Positions 8,356 to 17,709 of a stretch of 64,000 nt of DNA are shown here, in pieces. The notes beneath the pieces were generated by a model. That model made no database searches, was not told where the DNA came from, and worked only from the letters and a program-made list of their open reading frames with translations. Source of the stretch: Flavihumibacter fluvii. GTDB taxonomy: Bacteria; Bacteroidota; Bacteroidia; Chitinophagales; Chitinophagaceae. Each line of letters opens with the position of its first letter. Positions within the stretch are counted from its first letter, which is position 1. The translations under genes were made by a program, and so were the position numbers. The stretch is from contig NZ_CP092333.1 in NCBI RefSeq assembly GCF_018595675.2, forward strand, positions 2,070,001 to 2,134,000, in the 5' to 3' direction.

Positions 8356-9936
8356 ATGAAAAAACAGGCTATGCCGGAAAAGAAAATTACTACAGACAGT
8401 GGTATTGAAATCAGGAAGATCTATCACGCAGAAGACCTTCCACCGGGTAGCCTTGAACGGCAGGAACCAGGTGAGTTTCCATTTACACGGGGAATTCAGC
8501 CGGATATGTACCGGGGAAAAACCTGGACAATGCGGCAATATGCCGGTTTCAGTACTGCAGAAGAAAGTAATAAACGCTATAAATATCTGTTATCGCAGGG
8601 TGTCATGGGGCTCAGCGTAGCTTTTGACCTGCCCACCCAAATCGGCTATGACAGTGACCATCCCCTGGCGGAGGGTGAAGTTGGAAAAGTTGGGGTTGCC
8701 ATCGATAGCCTTGAAGATATCCAGGCATTGTTTGAAGGCATTCCACTGGAAACAGTAAGTACCTCAATGACCATCAATGCCACAGGATTTATTTTGCTGG
8801 CCTTCTATGTTGCCATGGCGAAAAAGCAGGGTGCAGACCTTAAAAAAATCTCCGGCACTATACAAAATGATATCCTGAAAGAATATGCAGCACGCGGCAC
8901 ATTCATTTATCCGCCTAAACCTTCCATGCGGATCATTACCGATGTATTTGAATGGTGTGGTGCAGAAGTTCCCAGGTGGAATACCATTTCAATTTCTGGT
9001 TACCATATCCGTGAAGCAGGATCCACCGCCGTTCAGGAAGTAGCCTTTACATTAAGTAACGGTAAAGCATATGTTCAGGCCGCATTGGAAAGGGGCCTTG
9101 ATATTGACCAATTGGGTAAACGCCTGTCATTCTTTTTCAATGCCCATAATAATCTCTTTGAAGAAGTGGCCAAATTCAGGGCAGCCCGGCGTATGTGGGC
9201 CAATATCATGAAATCAATGGGTGCAAAAGATCCCCGCGCCATGATGTTGCGTTTCCATACCCAAACCGCAGGTAGTACTTTAACCGCCCAGCAACCCATG
9301 AATAATATCAGCCGGGTGACCCTTCAATCACTGGCAGCGGTATTAGGTGGTACGCAATCCCTGCATACTAACGGTTATGATGAAGCGCTAAGCCTGCCAA
9401 CTGAAGAGGCTGCCCGGATTGCCCTCCGCACACAGCAGGTAATTGCTTATGAAAGCGGGGTTGCAGATACAGTCGACCCGCTCGCTGGTTCTTTTTTTGT
9501 TGAAGCATTAACTGCAGAACTGGAAGAAAAGGCCTGGCAACTGGTTGGAATAATTGATGCGATAGGCGGCAGCGTAAGCGCACTTGAACAAGGATTTATT
9601 CAGGACGAAATTGCACGCAGCGCTTATGATTACCAACGCCAGATTGAGCGCCAGGATAAGATCATAATCGGCGTCAACTCATTCAAATCAACTGAATCAA
9701 CCAGTATACCCATGTTACGGATAGACGACTCTGTCAGGGATTTGCAGATCAATAAGCTGGAATCATTGCGGTCACGCCGCGACCCTGCAATGGTTGATCA
9801 GGTGCTGCAGGCATTAAATGATAAAGCTGCAAGTGGAGAAAATATCATGCCATCAGTTATTGATGCGGTGGAACAAAAATGCACACTTGGTGAAATTGCC
9901 GATGAATTAAGAAGTGTTTTTGGAGAACACAAATAA
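8356..9936 (+). CDS. Methylmalonyl-CoA mutase family protein, stand-alone large (catalytic) subunit
   Basis: TIM-barrel subunit of an adenosylcobalamin-dependent acyl-CoA mutase, 526 residues. It ends before where the B12-binding domain of a full-length MutB would begin, so that domain must come from a separate small subunit, as in archaeal-type enzymes. [10 protein letters not shown] (57-66) carries Tyr62 at the position generally associated with methylmalonyl rather than isobutyryl specificity; further family signatures are [33 protein letters not shown] and [10 protein letters not shown]. The reaction would interconvert succinyl-CoA and (R)-methylmalonyl-CoA or a related pair. No small subunit, epimerase or meaB is adjacent. 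Substrate remains uncertain. Confidence 0.88.
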   Translation: MKKQAMPEKKITTDSGIEIRKIYHAEDLPPGSLERQEPGEFPFTRGIQPDMYRGKTWTMRQYAGFSTAEESNKRYKYLLSQGVMGLSVAFDLPTQIGYDSDHPLAEGEVGKVGVAIDSLEDIQALFEGIPLETVSTSMTINATGFILLAFYVAMAKKQGADLKKISGTIQNDILKEYAARGTFIYPPKPSMRIITDVFEWCGAEVPRWNTISISGYHIREAGSTAVQEVAFTLSNGKAYVQAALERGLDIDQLGKRLSFFFNAHNNLFEEVAKFRAARRMWANIMKSMGAKDPRAMMLRFHTQTAGSTLTAQQPMNNISRVTLQSLAAVLGGTQSLHTNGYDEALSLPTEEAARIALRTQQVIAYESGVADTVDPLAGSFFVEALTAELEEKAWQLVGIIDAIGGSVSALEQGFIQDEIARSAYDYQRQIERQDKIIIGVNSFKSTESTSIPMLRIDDSVRDLQINKLESLRSRRDPAMVDQVLQALNDKAASGENIMPSVIDAVEQKCTLGEIADELRSVFGEHK

Positions 9937-10013
9937 CGGCGGATCAAAACTGCTTACAATTTTTCAGCCGGGGTTGCCAGAAATTATTAATTTACTACTA
10001 TAACACTTGAAAT

Positions 10014-11333
10014 ATGACAACCCGTTTCTCTCAACTGTTAATGTGCCTTTTGGTTAGTTCAACAGCAATCTACGCACAACCATCCCTGAACGCAAATATT
10101 GAAGCACGTGCCAAAGCTATCCTTCCGAAAGTGATAGAATGGCGCAGGTATATTCATGAACACCCTGAATTGGGCAACAGGGAATTCAAGACAATGGCCT
10201 ATATTTCTGCGCATCTAAAATCATTAGGCATTGAAGTACAGGAAAATGTTGCGAAGACTGGTGTTGTCGGTATTTTGAAAGGCGGCAGGCCCGGACCTGT
10301 AGTAGCCTTAAGGGCCGATATGGATGGACTCCCGGTTGAAGAAAGGGTAAACCTTCCTTTTAAATCTGTAGTGAAAGCAGAATATCTGGGTCAAACTGTG
10401 CCGGTGATGCATGCCTGCGGACACGACAGCCATATGGCCATCCTTATGGGCACTGCAGATGTTTTGGCTGCCATGAAAAAAGACCTGCAAGGTACGGTGA
10501 AATTTATCTTCCAGCCTGCGGAAGAAGGTTCGCCTGGTGAAGAAGAGGGCGGTGCGCCATTAATGGTGAAAGAAGGTGTGATGGATAACCCCAAGGTTGA
10601 TGCCATTTTCGGTTTGCATATCAGTTCACAGACTGAAATTGGACAGATAAAATATAAGGCAGGTCCGTTCATGGCTTCATCAGATTGGTTTACAATAAAG
10701 ATCAAAGGAAAGCAGGCCCATGGTTCTGCCCCCTGGAGCAGTATAGATCCGATTGTTGTAGGCACACAAATAATTGCGGGATTACAAACTATTGTTAGTC
10801 GCCAGGAAAATATCGTAAAAGCTCCCGTAGTAATCACTGTTGGTAAATTCCATAGTGGCGTTAGGAATAATATCATACCGGAAGAGGCCATTCTTGATGG
10901 CACGATCAGGACACTGGATAGCAATATGCAAAAAGAAGTGCATGAACGAATCAGGAAAACCGCACAAAGTATTGCTGCAGCCTCAGACGCGACTGTTGAA
11001 GTTACAATCGATACTAAAACATTGGTAACCTTTAACGATTCTGCTTTAACAGCCATGATGGTTCCATCACTTGAAAAAGCAGCCGGGAAAAACAATACAT
11101 CAACCCTGAGCTGGACAACCGGTGCTGAAGATTTCTCCTACTTCGGCACAAAGGCGCCTGCCCTATTCTTTAACCTGGGCGGAATGCCCAAAGGTATGGA
11201 TCCGCTAAAAGCCGGCGGCCATCATACACCAGATTTTTACATTGACGACAGCCAGCTGGATGTAGGTGTGAAAGCATTTTGCAACCTTGTTTTTGATTAT
11301 GGGGTCTTGTATGCAAAAAAACCTATTAAATAA
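10014..11333 (+). CDS. Exported M20 family amidohydrolase (M20D, hippurate/IAA-conjugate hydrolase-like)
   Basis: Zinc-dependent amidohydrolase of 439 residues with an N-terminal Sec signal peptide (MTTRFSQLLMCLLVSSTAIYAQ), so it acts in the periplasm or outside. The family metal-site segments are in order: ALRADMDGLP, MHACGHDSHMAILMG, FIFQPAEEG, FGLHISS, and near the C-terminus TGAEDFSYF and GGHHTPDFYID. A dimerisation domain lies between. Members cleave N-acyl amino acids or related amides; substrate cannot be told from sequence. It stands alone between the mutase operon and a decayed gene. No convincing promoter box was seen. Confidence 0.9.
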   Translation: MTTRFSQLLMCLLVSSTAIYAQPSLNANIEARAKAILPKVIEWRRYIHEHPELGNREFKTMAYISAHLKSLGIEVQENVAKTGVVGILKGGRPGPVVALRADMDGLPVEERVNLPFKSVVKAEYLGQTVPVMHACGHDSHMAILMGTADVLAAMKKDLQGTVKFIFQPAEEGSPGEEEGGAPLMVKEGVMDNPKVDAIFGLHISSQTEIGQIKYKAGPFMASSDWFTIKIKGKQAHGSAPWSSIDPIVVGTQIIAGLQTIVSRQENIVKAPVVITVGKFHSGVRNNIIPEEAILDGTIRTLDSNMQKEVHERIRKTAQSIAAASDATVEVTIDTKTLVTFNDSALTAMMVPSLEKAAGKNNTSTLSWTTGAEDFSYFGTKAPALFFNLGGMPKGMDPLKAGGHHTPDFYIDDSQLDVGVKAFCNLVFDYGVLYAKKPIK

Positions 11334-11350
11334 TGCCGCTTTAGAAAAAA

Positions 11351-11885
11351 GTGCCATCACCTCATGTACTTGACTATATATTAGCACTACAATCGGTAAA
11401 CCTAAAGCAAAACTTAAGCCTGGCAGAAACGGAACAGCAAGGGTTTGTTACCCTGCAGCATAGTAAGGAAAACTGGACATGAAGCATTGCATACAACCTT
11501 CAGCAATAGCCATAGAAGACCGCAAACTAATTGGGTATGCCCTGGTGATGGATTCCTCGTGCAGGGCATTGTAACCTGACCTGGAACCAATCTTCAATCT
11601 CCTTGATACCATGATTTAAAAGGCCAACAGATTCCGCCATATGAATATTCTGTAATGGGCCAGGTATGCATCGATTAGCAATTCAGGTGTTTGGGGATGT
11701 TTGCTGGTTAAAATCTTAAGCAGAAAAAACTCTTTTCCCAACAATATGATTTTGCGGTCAACGAGACCTTTCTAAAGATCAAAAGATCCCTATGGGCGCA
11801 TAAGAAAACCGGTTTCAATATCATCCACCAGTTTGCCGATATTATCAATGATTGGGCGATAGTGCTCAGGGATTGGACACCGTGA
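11351..11885 (+). pseudogene. Decayed GNAT-family N-acetyltransferase
   Basis: The 600-base gap after the amidohydrolase holds fragments of one GNAT protein in the right order but in different frames. A GTG-started piece (11351-11482) contains QNLSLAETEQQGFVTLQ. A second piece from 11479 reads PSAIAIEDRKLIGYALVM, then after a TAA it reads PDLEPIFNLLDTM before another stop. A third, from about 11733, reads QQYDFAVNE and RSLWAHKKTGFNIIHQF and ends naturally at 11885 with an IVLRDW-type GNAT terminus. At least two frameshifts and several stops rule out function. The identification rests on the acetyl-CoA-binding and C-terminal beta-strand patterns of the family. Confidence 0.78.
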
Positions 11886-11937
11886 TTGTCTTGTTTTTTT
11901 TTATCTTCATTAACCTGGTATTAAAAAGGACAACGCT

Positions 11938-12795
11938 TTGCCATTCCATCCACTGAAATTTAAAGATGCTTTCAGTTTGCTTTATGCAGAAAAAAACAGG
12001 GCATCCTTCATCCTGTTTAGCGGTATCTATTGTTTTTGTTTCCTGTATATATTTTCTCCCCATAACATGAGCACCTGGTATGAGGCAGACTATTTAGGTC
12101 CAGCCTGGGTATTACTCATCTTTTCCCTTAGTGCCGTGGCTGGGCTGGTTCTATCGCGCTTCATCCTGGCTAAGGTCTTTAAAGACCAGAACCTGACCAA
12201 CAGCCAATATTTCCTTTGGTTCCTGGGTGAAGTATTACTTATTACGGCCACAGTAAATACAAGCAACGTGCTAATGCACAATTACCTAAGTTTTTCCTTC
12301 CATGAGTACCTGGATACCCTTAGGTATACATTTTTACTACTACTTCAGACCTATGCTATCGGGTTGATGTGGTTCTATACCCGCGAAAAAAGCCAGGAAC
12401 TGGAGAATCTTGAAAACACCTTTAAAGATGCACCGAAGAAAGCCAATATGCTGGCCCTGACAGATGAGCAGGATAAGCCGGTAATCTCGATTGATCCGGA
12501 AAACCTGGTTATGATAAAGGCCGAAGATAATTATGTACAGGTGTACTTTATCATTGGTGTGGACCTGAAAAAAGAACTCATCCGGAATTCCATCAAAAAG
12601 CTGGAACCCCAAATTGCCCGTCATGGCTTTGCCAGGATCCACCGGTCATATATCGTCAACTATTCCAAAGTAGTCCTTTTCAAGAAAAATTCCCGGGGAT
12701 ACCATATCTGCCTGGAAGGCCTTGATAAAATGGAAATCCCGGTATCCGCCTCTTACCTGCCTGCCTTCAGTAAAATAGTTTCATTGACCCCCTGA
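11938..12795 (+). CDS. Membrane-bound LytTR-family transcription regulator
   Basis: Protein of 285 residues with four predicted membrane helices (about 22-40, 55-76, 91-110 and 127-147), a short charged linker and a C-terminal LytTR DNA-binding domain (about 178-283) with the family signatures AEDNYVQVY and IHRSYIVN. No receiver or histidine kinase domain is present, so it is a one-component membrane regulator. The start is an unusual TTG at 11938, preceded by a purine-rich aaaaaggac; no in-frame ATG exists until residue 44, which would remove the first helix. An 8-base direct repeat with LytTR-like spacing follows the stop codon. Confidence 0.85.
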   Translation: MPFHPLKFKDAFSLLYAEKNRASFILFSGIYCFCFLYIFSPHNMSTWYEADYLGPAWVLLIFSLSAVAGLVLSRFILAKVFKDQNLTNSQYFLWFLGEVLLITATVNTSNVLMHNYLSFSFHEYLDTLRYTFLLLLQTYAIGLMWFYTREKSQELENLENTFKDAPKKANMLALTDEQDKPVISIDPENLVMIKAEDNYVQVYFIIGVDLKKELIRNSIKKLEPQIARHGFARIHRSYIVNYSKVVLFKKNSRGYHICLEGLDKMEIPVSASYLPAFSKIVSLTP

Positions 12796-12796
12796 A

Positions 12797-12824
12797 TTCA
12801 CCCCGTATAAGGCGATTTCACCCC
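12797..12824 (+). promoter_or_regulatory. Candidate LytTR operator: direct repeat TTCACCCC-N12-TTCACCCC
   Basis: Two identical copies of TTCACCCC (12797-12804 and 12817-12824) are separated by exactly 12 bases, the same-face, two-helical-turn arrangement known for LytTR binding sites such as those of AgrA. They lie just after the LytTR gene stop and ~75 bases before the TonB receptor remnant. Confidence 0.5.
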
Positions 12825-12899
12825 AAAATATGACCAGGCGCAGGTTTAGGTTTCAGCTTCTGCTATTATTGCAACTGGTAAATTTACCGGACAAGCCAT

Positions 12900-13472
12900 A
12901 TGATGAAATATATCGCAAGTAATATCCAGCTATTCATAACAGCCTTTACGTCGATATATATCCAAAAGATGGTTTCAGGAAGAGTAGTTCATAAGATAAC
13001 AAAGGAAGGTACCCCTGCAGTTTCCGCTATAGTAAACGGTAGAAAAGAAGGAGCCTATACCAACGATAAAGGTTATTTCCACTTTTCCACAGCAAGGCCC
13101 TGGCCTTTTACGATCAGTGTCAGCACGATTGGATTCTCCGGGAAGGAAATATCTGTAATGGCTGCTAACTATGTGACGTTCTTTGAACTGGAATTCCCGG
13201 TAAAGATCGAACTGATCGGGTCGAAACAGATCATCATTTCGTCCCACCCCAATTATTTCGACATGAAATGGTACCCGAAAGGAGTTGATTTAACCACATC
13301 GAGCCTGATATTTACCACAATAACCACCCGGGATTCAATACGTGCGGAAACGGCAAGGTCATCCATCAAATTAGGCACCACCTGCCTGACCAATAAATAT
13401 TACCAAAATAGCTTCGGTAAACCTGATATTGGCGGGATGTATTTTGAAAGTTTCACCCGCAATGTATTTTAA
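12900..13472 (+). pseudogene. Remnant of a TonB-dependent receptor (signal, CarboxypepD_reg and broken plug)
   Basis: An open frame of 190 codons covers only the N-terminus of what is normally an 800-1000-residue outer-membrane receptor. After a poor signal-like segment comes a CarboxypepD_reg domain (VSGRVVHKITKEGTPAVSA ... GFSGKEISV). The plug begins with NYFDMKWYPKGVDLTTSS and FTTITTR, after which the homologous reading continues one frame away as GFNTCGNGKVIHQI, showing a frameshift. The frame ends at 13472 and the next gene starts 22 bases later, so the barrel is entirely lost. It may still be translated, but cannot form a receptor. Confidence 0.7.
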
Positions 13473-13494
13473 AAAACAAATAACAATTGTCAAA

Positions 13495-14781
13495 ATGATA
13501 AAGCACCGCAACCTTCCATTCTTTTTATTAATAATAATTAGTACCCTGGTATTTTCGGCATGTAATAACAATGCAGAAAAAACAAATGGCTTCATTAAGA
13601 CCCTGGTTTTTGGTCCGGGTGATGAGGACAAGATCATGGAAGCCTTCCTGTCTATTAAAGACAGCACGAAGATCGAATTCAAGGAAGGTCGGTATAACTT
13701 TAACCGGCTAAGTATTAACCAGGGGAAAAATATTGTATTGTCAGGTGCAGGTCCGGAAAAAACAGTCTTTGATTTTTCCGCGCAAACACAAGGTGGCGAA
13801 GGCATCAGGATAACAGATGTAATTGGATTTACGATCAGTGGCATCCGCCTGCAGGATTCAAAAGGCGACCTCATCAAGTTGAATAAGTGTACAGATGTGG
13901 TAATTGACAATGTGCATGCCCTCTGGCATGTTGCCGATTCAACAAGCGGTGGTTATGCGATTTATCCGGTAATGTGTAAGAATGTACTGATCGATCATTC
14001 TTATGCAGAAGGTGCTTCAGATGCTGGTATCTATGTAGGTCAGACGCAGGGTGCAGTAGTGCGTAACTGTAAGGCCACTAAAAATGTTGCAGGTTGCGAA
14101 ATTGAAAATACCAGTGATGCCCAGGTATATGATAATGAGTTTTATAACAATACTGCCGGGTTCCTGGTATTTGATTTACCCGGATTGTCACAAAGAGGTG
14201 GTAATACAAAAGCGTATAACAACTTTCTTCATGACAATAATCTCAGGAATTTTGCCAAGTCCGGCAGTTTTGGTACATCATGGGGTGTGGGAAATGCAGC
14301 TCCAGGTAGTGGGATTATCATACTGGCCACTTCCAATGTAGAATTATATAGCAACAGGATCATCAATAATAATTCTTCAGCCATTGCCATTGCATCAGGA
14401 CTCACAGTAGATGATAAAGCTATGGAGAAGATCAATCCGGCTTATTTTCCAATTTCCCGTAACATCAATATTCATGATAATGTAATGGAAATGGGCCAGT
14501 CATTTCCGCAGGAAGCATATACACACCATATGGGACAAATGCTGGTGAGTGTTGAACAAAAACTGGCACAGCAAGACCCTACAAGAAAAAATACCAGGAT
14601 CCCATTTATTTTATATGATGGCGTAACGACCAATATTATGAATAATGGTACAGTACCCAATCCCGATTCCATTTGCATTAAGCAAGAAGGTGTCAATATT
14701 TTTGTTAATGCAGATATCATTAATATAAACAGTAAAAATTGGCATCCGAATACGGATATTAAACCCTATACCTGCCAGTAA
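13495..14781 (+). CDS. Parallel beta-helix repeat lipoprotein
   Basis: Secreted lipoprotein of 428 residues from the ATG at 13495; an upstream extension of the frame overlaps the TonB remnant and precedes the signal peptide, so it is rejected. The lipobox is LVFSAC. The body is a right-handed parallel beta-helix with recurrent short turns such as NVLIDHSYAEGASDAGIYVG, VVRNCKATKN and AQVYDNEFYNNTAGF, the architecture of polysaccharide-active or adhesive proteins, but no lyase catalytic set is evident. It is followed after 14 bases by a diheme cytochrome lipoprotein; from memory this pairing is recorded as families TIGR03805 and TIGR03806, with unknown function. Confidence 0.85.
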   Translation: MIKHRNLPFFLLIIISTLVFSACNNNAEKTNGFIKTLVFGPGDEDKIMEAFLSIKDSTKIEFKEGRYNFNRLSINQGKNIVLSGAGPEKTVFDFSAQTQGGEGIRITDVIGFTISGIRLQDSKGDLIKLNKCTDVVIDNVHALWHVADSTSGGYAIYPVMCKNVLIDHSYAEGASDAGIYVGQTQGAVVRNCKATKNVAGCEIENTSDAQVYDNEFYNNTAGFLVFDLPGLSQRGGNTKAYNNFLHDNNLRNFAKSGSFGTSWGVGNAAPGSGIIILATSNVELYSNRIINNNSSAIAIASGLTVDDKAMEKINPAYFPISRNINIHDNVMEMGQSFPQEAYTHHMGQMLVSVEQKLAQQDPTRKNTRIPFILYDGVTTNIMNNGTVPNPDSICIKQEGVNIFVNADIININSKNWHPNTDIKPYTCQ

Positions 14782-14795
14782 ACAGAAAGTATACC

Positions 14796-15878
14796 ATGAA
14801 AAAAAGTGTCAATTACCTGTTGGTGCTTGTCCTCTGCACTACCTCATTAGTAATGCAGTTGCAGAGTTGTAAGAACAGCCCGGAACAGCAACAGACAGCG
14901 AAGAACAGCGGGTTTGAATTTAAAGCCAGGCTATCAGAATATGGTTTTTTTACTGGCGTATTAAAGGAATTACATCCTTCCGCCAGGCTAATTAATTATG
15001 ATTTAGCCTCGCCCCTTTTCTCAGACTATTCTGTAAAAGACCGCTTCATTTGGTTGCCATTGGGTCAAACAATGAAATATGTTTCTGATGGTTTGCTGGA
15101 CTTTCCCGATTCGACGATTATCATAAAAAACTTTGCATACCAGAATAAAAACCATGAGCGGATAATGCTTGAAACTAGGTTACTGGTTAAGGACCCGGCA
15201 GGCAAGTCCTGGAAGGTGATGACATACCTGTGGAACAAGGAACAGACCGATGCAGAAAAGTTTATCATTGGCAAAAAAATACCGATTGAATTACTGGATT
15301 CAAAAGGGCAATTGGTCACCACCAATTACCAGGTACCCAATACCAATGATTGTAAATCCTGCCATGTGAATACTAGCAAATTAACACCAATAGGTCCGAA
15401 AGCGCGGAACCTGAATTTTACGCGCAATGGGGAATCCATCAACCAATTGGAGCTATGGGCATCAACCGGACAGTTAACTGCATTACCGCCAGTTAGCAGG
15501 ATAACGCGAATGCCTGATTTCCAGGATAGTGTAAACTATTCTCTGGACCAGCGTGCAAGGGCTTACCTCGATATTAACTGTGCTCATTGCCATACCCGGG
15601 GCGGCGACGCATACAATACAGGCTTGTTCCTTGAATTCGAACAGAATGATCCAAATTACCTGGGCATCATGAAATCGCCAGTCTCAGCCGGTGGTGGTGC
15701 CGGTGGGATGAATTTTGATATAGTACCCGGCCATGCTAAAACATCTATCCTTGCCTACCGGATGAACAGTGCAGAACCCGGAACAGCAATGCCTGAGCTT
15801 GGCCGTTCATTGATCCATCATGAAGGTGTTGACCTCGTGGTTGACTGGATCAACGCAATGAAGCCTTTAAAAAAATGA
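14796..15878 (+). CDS. Diheme c-type cytochrome lipoprotein (SO_2930/HNE_0200-like)
   Basis: Lipoprotein of 360 residues (signal MKKSVNYLLVLVLCTTSLVM, lipobox Cys25). Two covalent heme sites are visible: CKSCH at 186-190 and CAHCH at 262-266. A long N-terminal domain (about 40-180) without hemes precedes them, as in the SO_2930 family. Methionines near the C-terminus (RMNSAEPGTAMPELGR) could supply axial ligands. It forms a two-gene operon with the beta-helix lipoprotein and likely works with it at the outer envelope, possibly as an electron acceptor for an oxidative reaction. The reaction is not known. Confidence 0.88.
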   Translation: MKKSVNYLLVLVLCTTSLVMQLQSCKNSPEQQQTAKNSGFEFKARLSEYGFFTGVLKELHPSARLINYDLASPLFSDYSVKDRFIWLPLGQTMKYVSDGLLDFPDSTIIIKNFAYQNKNHERIMLETRLLVKDPAGKSWKVMTYLWNKEQTDAEKFIIGKKIPIELLDSKGQLVTTNYQVPNTNDCKSCHVNTSKLTPIGPKARNLNFTRNGESINQLELWASTGQLTALPPVSRITRMPDFQDSVNYSLDQRARAYLDINCAHCHTRGGDAYNTGLFLEFEQNDPNYLGIMKSPVSAGGGAGGMNFDIVPGHAKTSILAYRMNSAEPGTAMPELGRSLIHHEGVDLVVDWINAMKPLKK

Positions 15879-15893
15879 GAAGAGTGAAATAAC

Positions 15894-17573
15894 TTATCCT
15901 TTTTTCTGTTCTTTTGCCCAGGCATCTTTGAGGGTAACAGTACGGTTGAATACAAGGTTACCAGGACTGCTTTCATGGTCAAGGCAGAAATAGCCTTTGC
16001 GTAAAAACTGGTAACGGTCATTAAAGCTGGACTGTAACAAGGAAGGCTCGGCATATACTTTACTGATCACCTGCAATGAATCAGGATTGATATAATCCTT
16101 GAAATCGCCTTCCTCATTAGAAGGATCTTCAACTTTGAACAACCTATCATATAAGCGAATTTCGGCGCTAACGGCATGGGCTACACTAACCCAATGCAAT
16201 GTACCTTTAACATTGATGCCTGAAGTATCAGATCCGCTGCGGCTTTCCGGAATATAGGTGCAATGCAGGGCGGAGATTTTCCCATCTGCATCTTTTACCA
16301 CTTCATCACACCTGATGATATACGCGCTCTTTAAACGAACCATCTGTCCGGGAGCAAGTCTGAAGAATTTCTTGGGCGGAACTTCCATAAAATCTTCCGC
16401 TTCAATGAAAAGTTCACGACTAAAAGGCAGATCACGGTAAGTAACCGTTTCAGCTTCAGGATTATCTTCACTTGGTAATAATTCCACCTGACCTTCCGGA
16501 TAATTGGTAATCACAATTTTAATAGGGTTGAAGACCACCATTCGGCGATGGGAAATATTATTCAGGTGCTCGCGGATACAAAATTCAAGCAACGAAACAT
16601 CGATCATGTTTTCCCTTTTGGCGATACCGATGCGGTCACAGAAATCACGGATACTTTCGGGTGTATAACCCCTGCGGCGTAATCCACTGATGGTAGGCAT
16701 ACGCGGATCATCCCAACCAGTAACGTGATTGTCGTTCACCAGCTGCAGCAATTTACGTTTGCTGGTCACAGTATAGTTGAGGTTACGACGGGCGAATTCA
16801 TACTGTCGGGAAGGATATATCTCCAGTTTCTCAATCATCCAGTCGTACAATTCCCGGTGTGGGATGAATTCCATCGTACATAATGAATGGGTGATCTGTT
16901 CGATGGAATCACTTTGTCCGTGTGCAAAATCGTACATCGGGTAGATGCACCACGCATCGCCTGTCCTGTGGTGATGGGCATGTTTGATACGATACAAAAT
17001 AGGATCACGCATGATCATATTAGGGTGTGCCATATCAATTTTAGCTCTTAATGTACGGCTGCCATCGGGGAATTCCCCATTTTTCATGCGGGCAAATAAG
17101 TCGAGGTTCTCTTCAACACTGCGATTACGAAACGGGCTATTTGTTCCAGGTTCTGTAGGTGTACCTTTCAGTGCGGCAACAGCTTCAGAGGAGGAGTCAT
17201 CAACGTAAGCAAGTCCTTTTTTTATAAGCCTGGTGGCAAAATCATATAGGTTTTCGAAATAATCAGAAGCATATAATTCATTTTTCCAGGTAAATCCAAG
17301 CCATTTGATGTCTTCTTTAATACTGTCGACATATTCAGTTTCTTCCGTAACAGGATTGGTATCGTCAAACCTGAGGTTCGTGTAACCAGGGTATTTCTGG
17401 GTGATGCCAAAATTAAGGCAGATGCTGGATGCGTGGCCAATATGAAGGTATCCATTAGGTTCAGGAGGAAAACGGGTGATGATCTGCTGGTACTTACCCG
17501 CAGCCAGGTCGGATTCTATGATCTCTTCAATAAAATTCAGGCTCTTTTCTTCTTCTATCTTGCGTTCGGTCAT
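15894..17573 (-). CDS. glnS: Glutamine--tRNA ligase
   Basis: Class I aminoacyl-tRNA synthetase of 559 residues that charges tRNA-Gln in the cytoplasm. The signature PPEPNGYLHIGHA (HIGH at 44-47) and the second ATP-binding motif VTSKRKL (about residue 268, in place of KMSKS) are present, with RFDDTNP and FAHGQSDSIE between. The C-terminal half carries the GlnRS-type anticodon-binding beta-barrels (for example PIKIVITNYPEG, GTLHWVSVAHAV). This identifies GlnRS rather than a GluRS. The stop lies 15 bases from the convergent cytochrome gene. Confidence 0.96.
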   Translation of the reverse strand: MTERKIEEEKSLNFIEEIIESDLAAGKYQQIITRFPPEPNGYLHIGHASSICLNFGITQKYPGYTNLRFDDTNPVTEETEYVDSIKEDIKWLGFTWKNELYASDYFENLYDFATRLIKKGLAYVDDSSSEAVAALKGTPTEPGTNSPFRNRSVEENLDLFARMKNGEFPDGSRTLRAKIDMAHPNMIMRDPILYRIKHAHHHRTGDAWCIYPMYDFAHGQSDSIEQITHSLCTMEFIPHRELYDWMIEKLEIYPSRQYEFARRNLNYTVTSKRKLLQLVNDNHVTGWDDPRMPTISGLRRRGYTPESIRDFCDRIGIAKRENMIDVSLLEFCIREHLNNISHRRMVVFNPIKIVITNYPEGQVELLPSEDNPEAETVTYRDLPFSRELFIEAEDFMEVPPKKFFRLAPGQMVRLKSAYIIRCDEVVKDADGKISALHCTYIPESRSGSDTSGINVKGTLHWVSVAHAVSAEIRLYDRLFKVEDPSNEEGDFKDYINPDSLQVISKVYAEPSLLQSSFNDRYQFLRKGYFCLDHESSPGNLVFNRTVTLKDAWAKEQKKG

Positions 17574-17709
17574 AACAGTACAACAGTTAAGTGGGCGAAT
17601 TTACATTGTTTTCAAAAACTTTCCCGTTGGCAATGGACAAGGCAGCAGGTAAACTGATCAACATATTAACTTTTCTTTACTACCGACCGTGGAAATTGGA
17701 TTTGCAGCC

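Noticed and set aside
10391-11095. Open frame of 234 codons on the minus strand
   Set aside because: It is antisense to the clearly coding M20 amidohydrolase and has no recognisable motif or start context.
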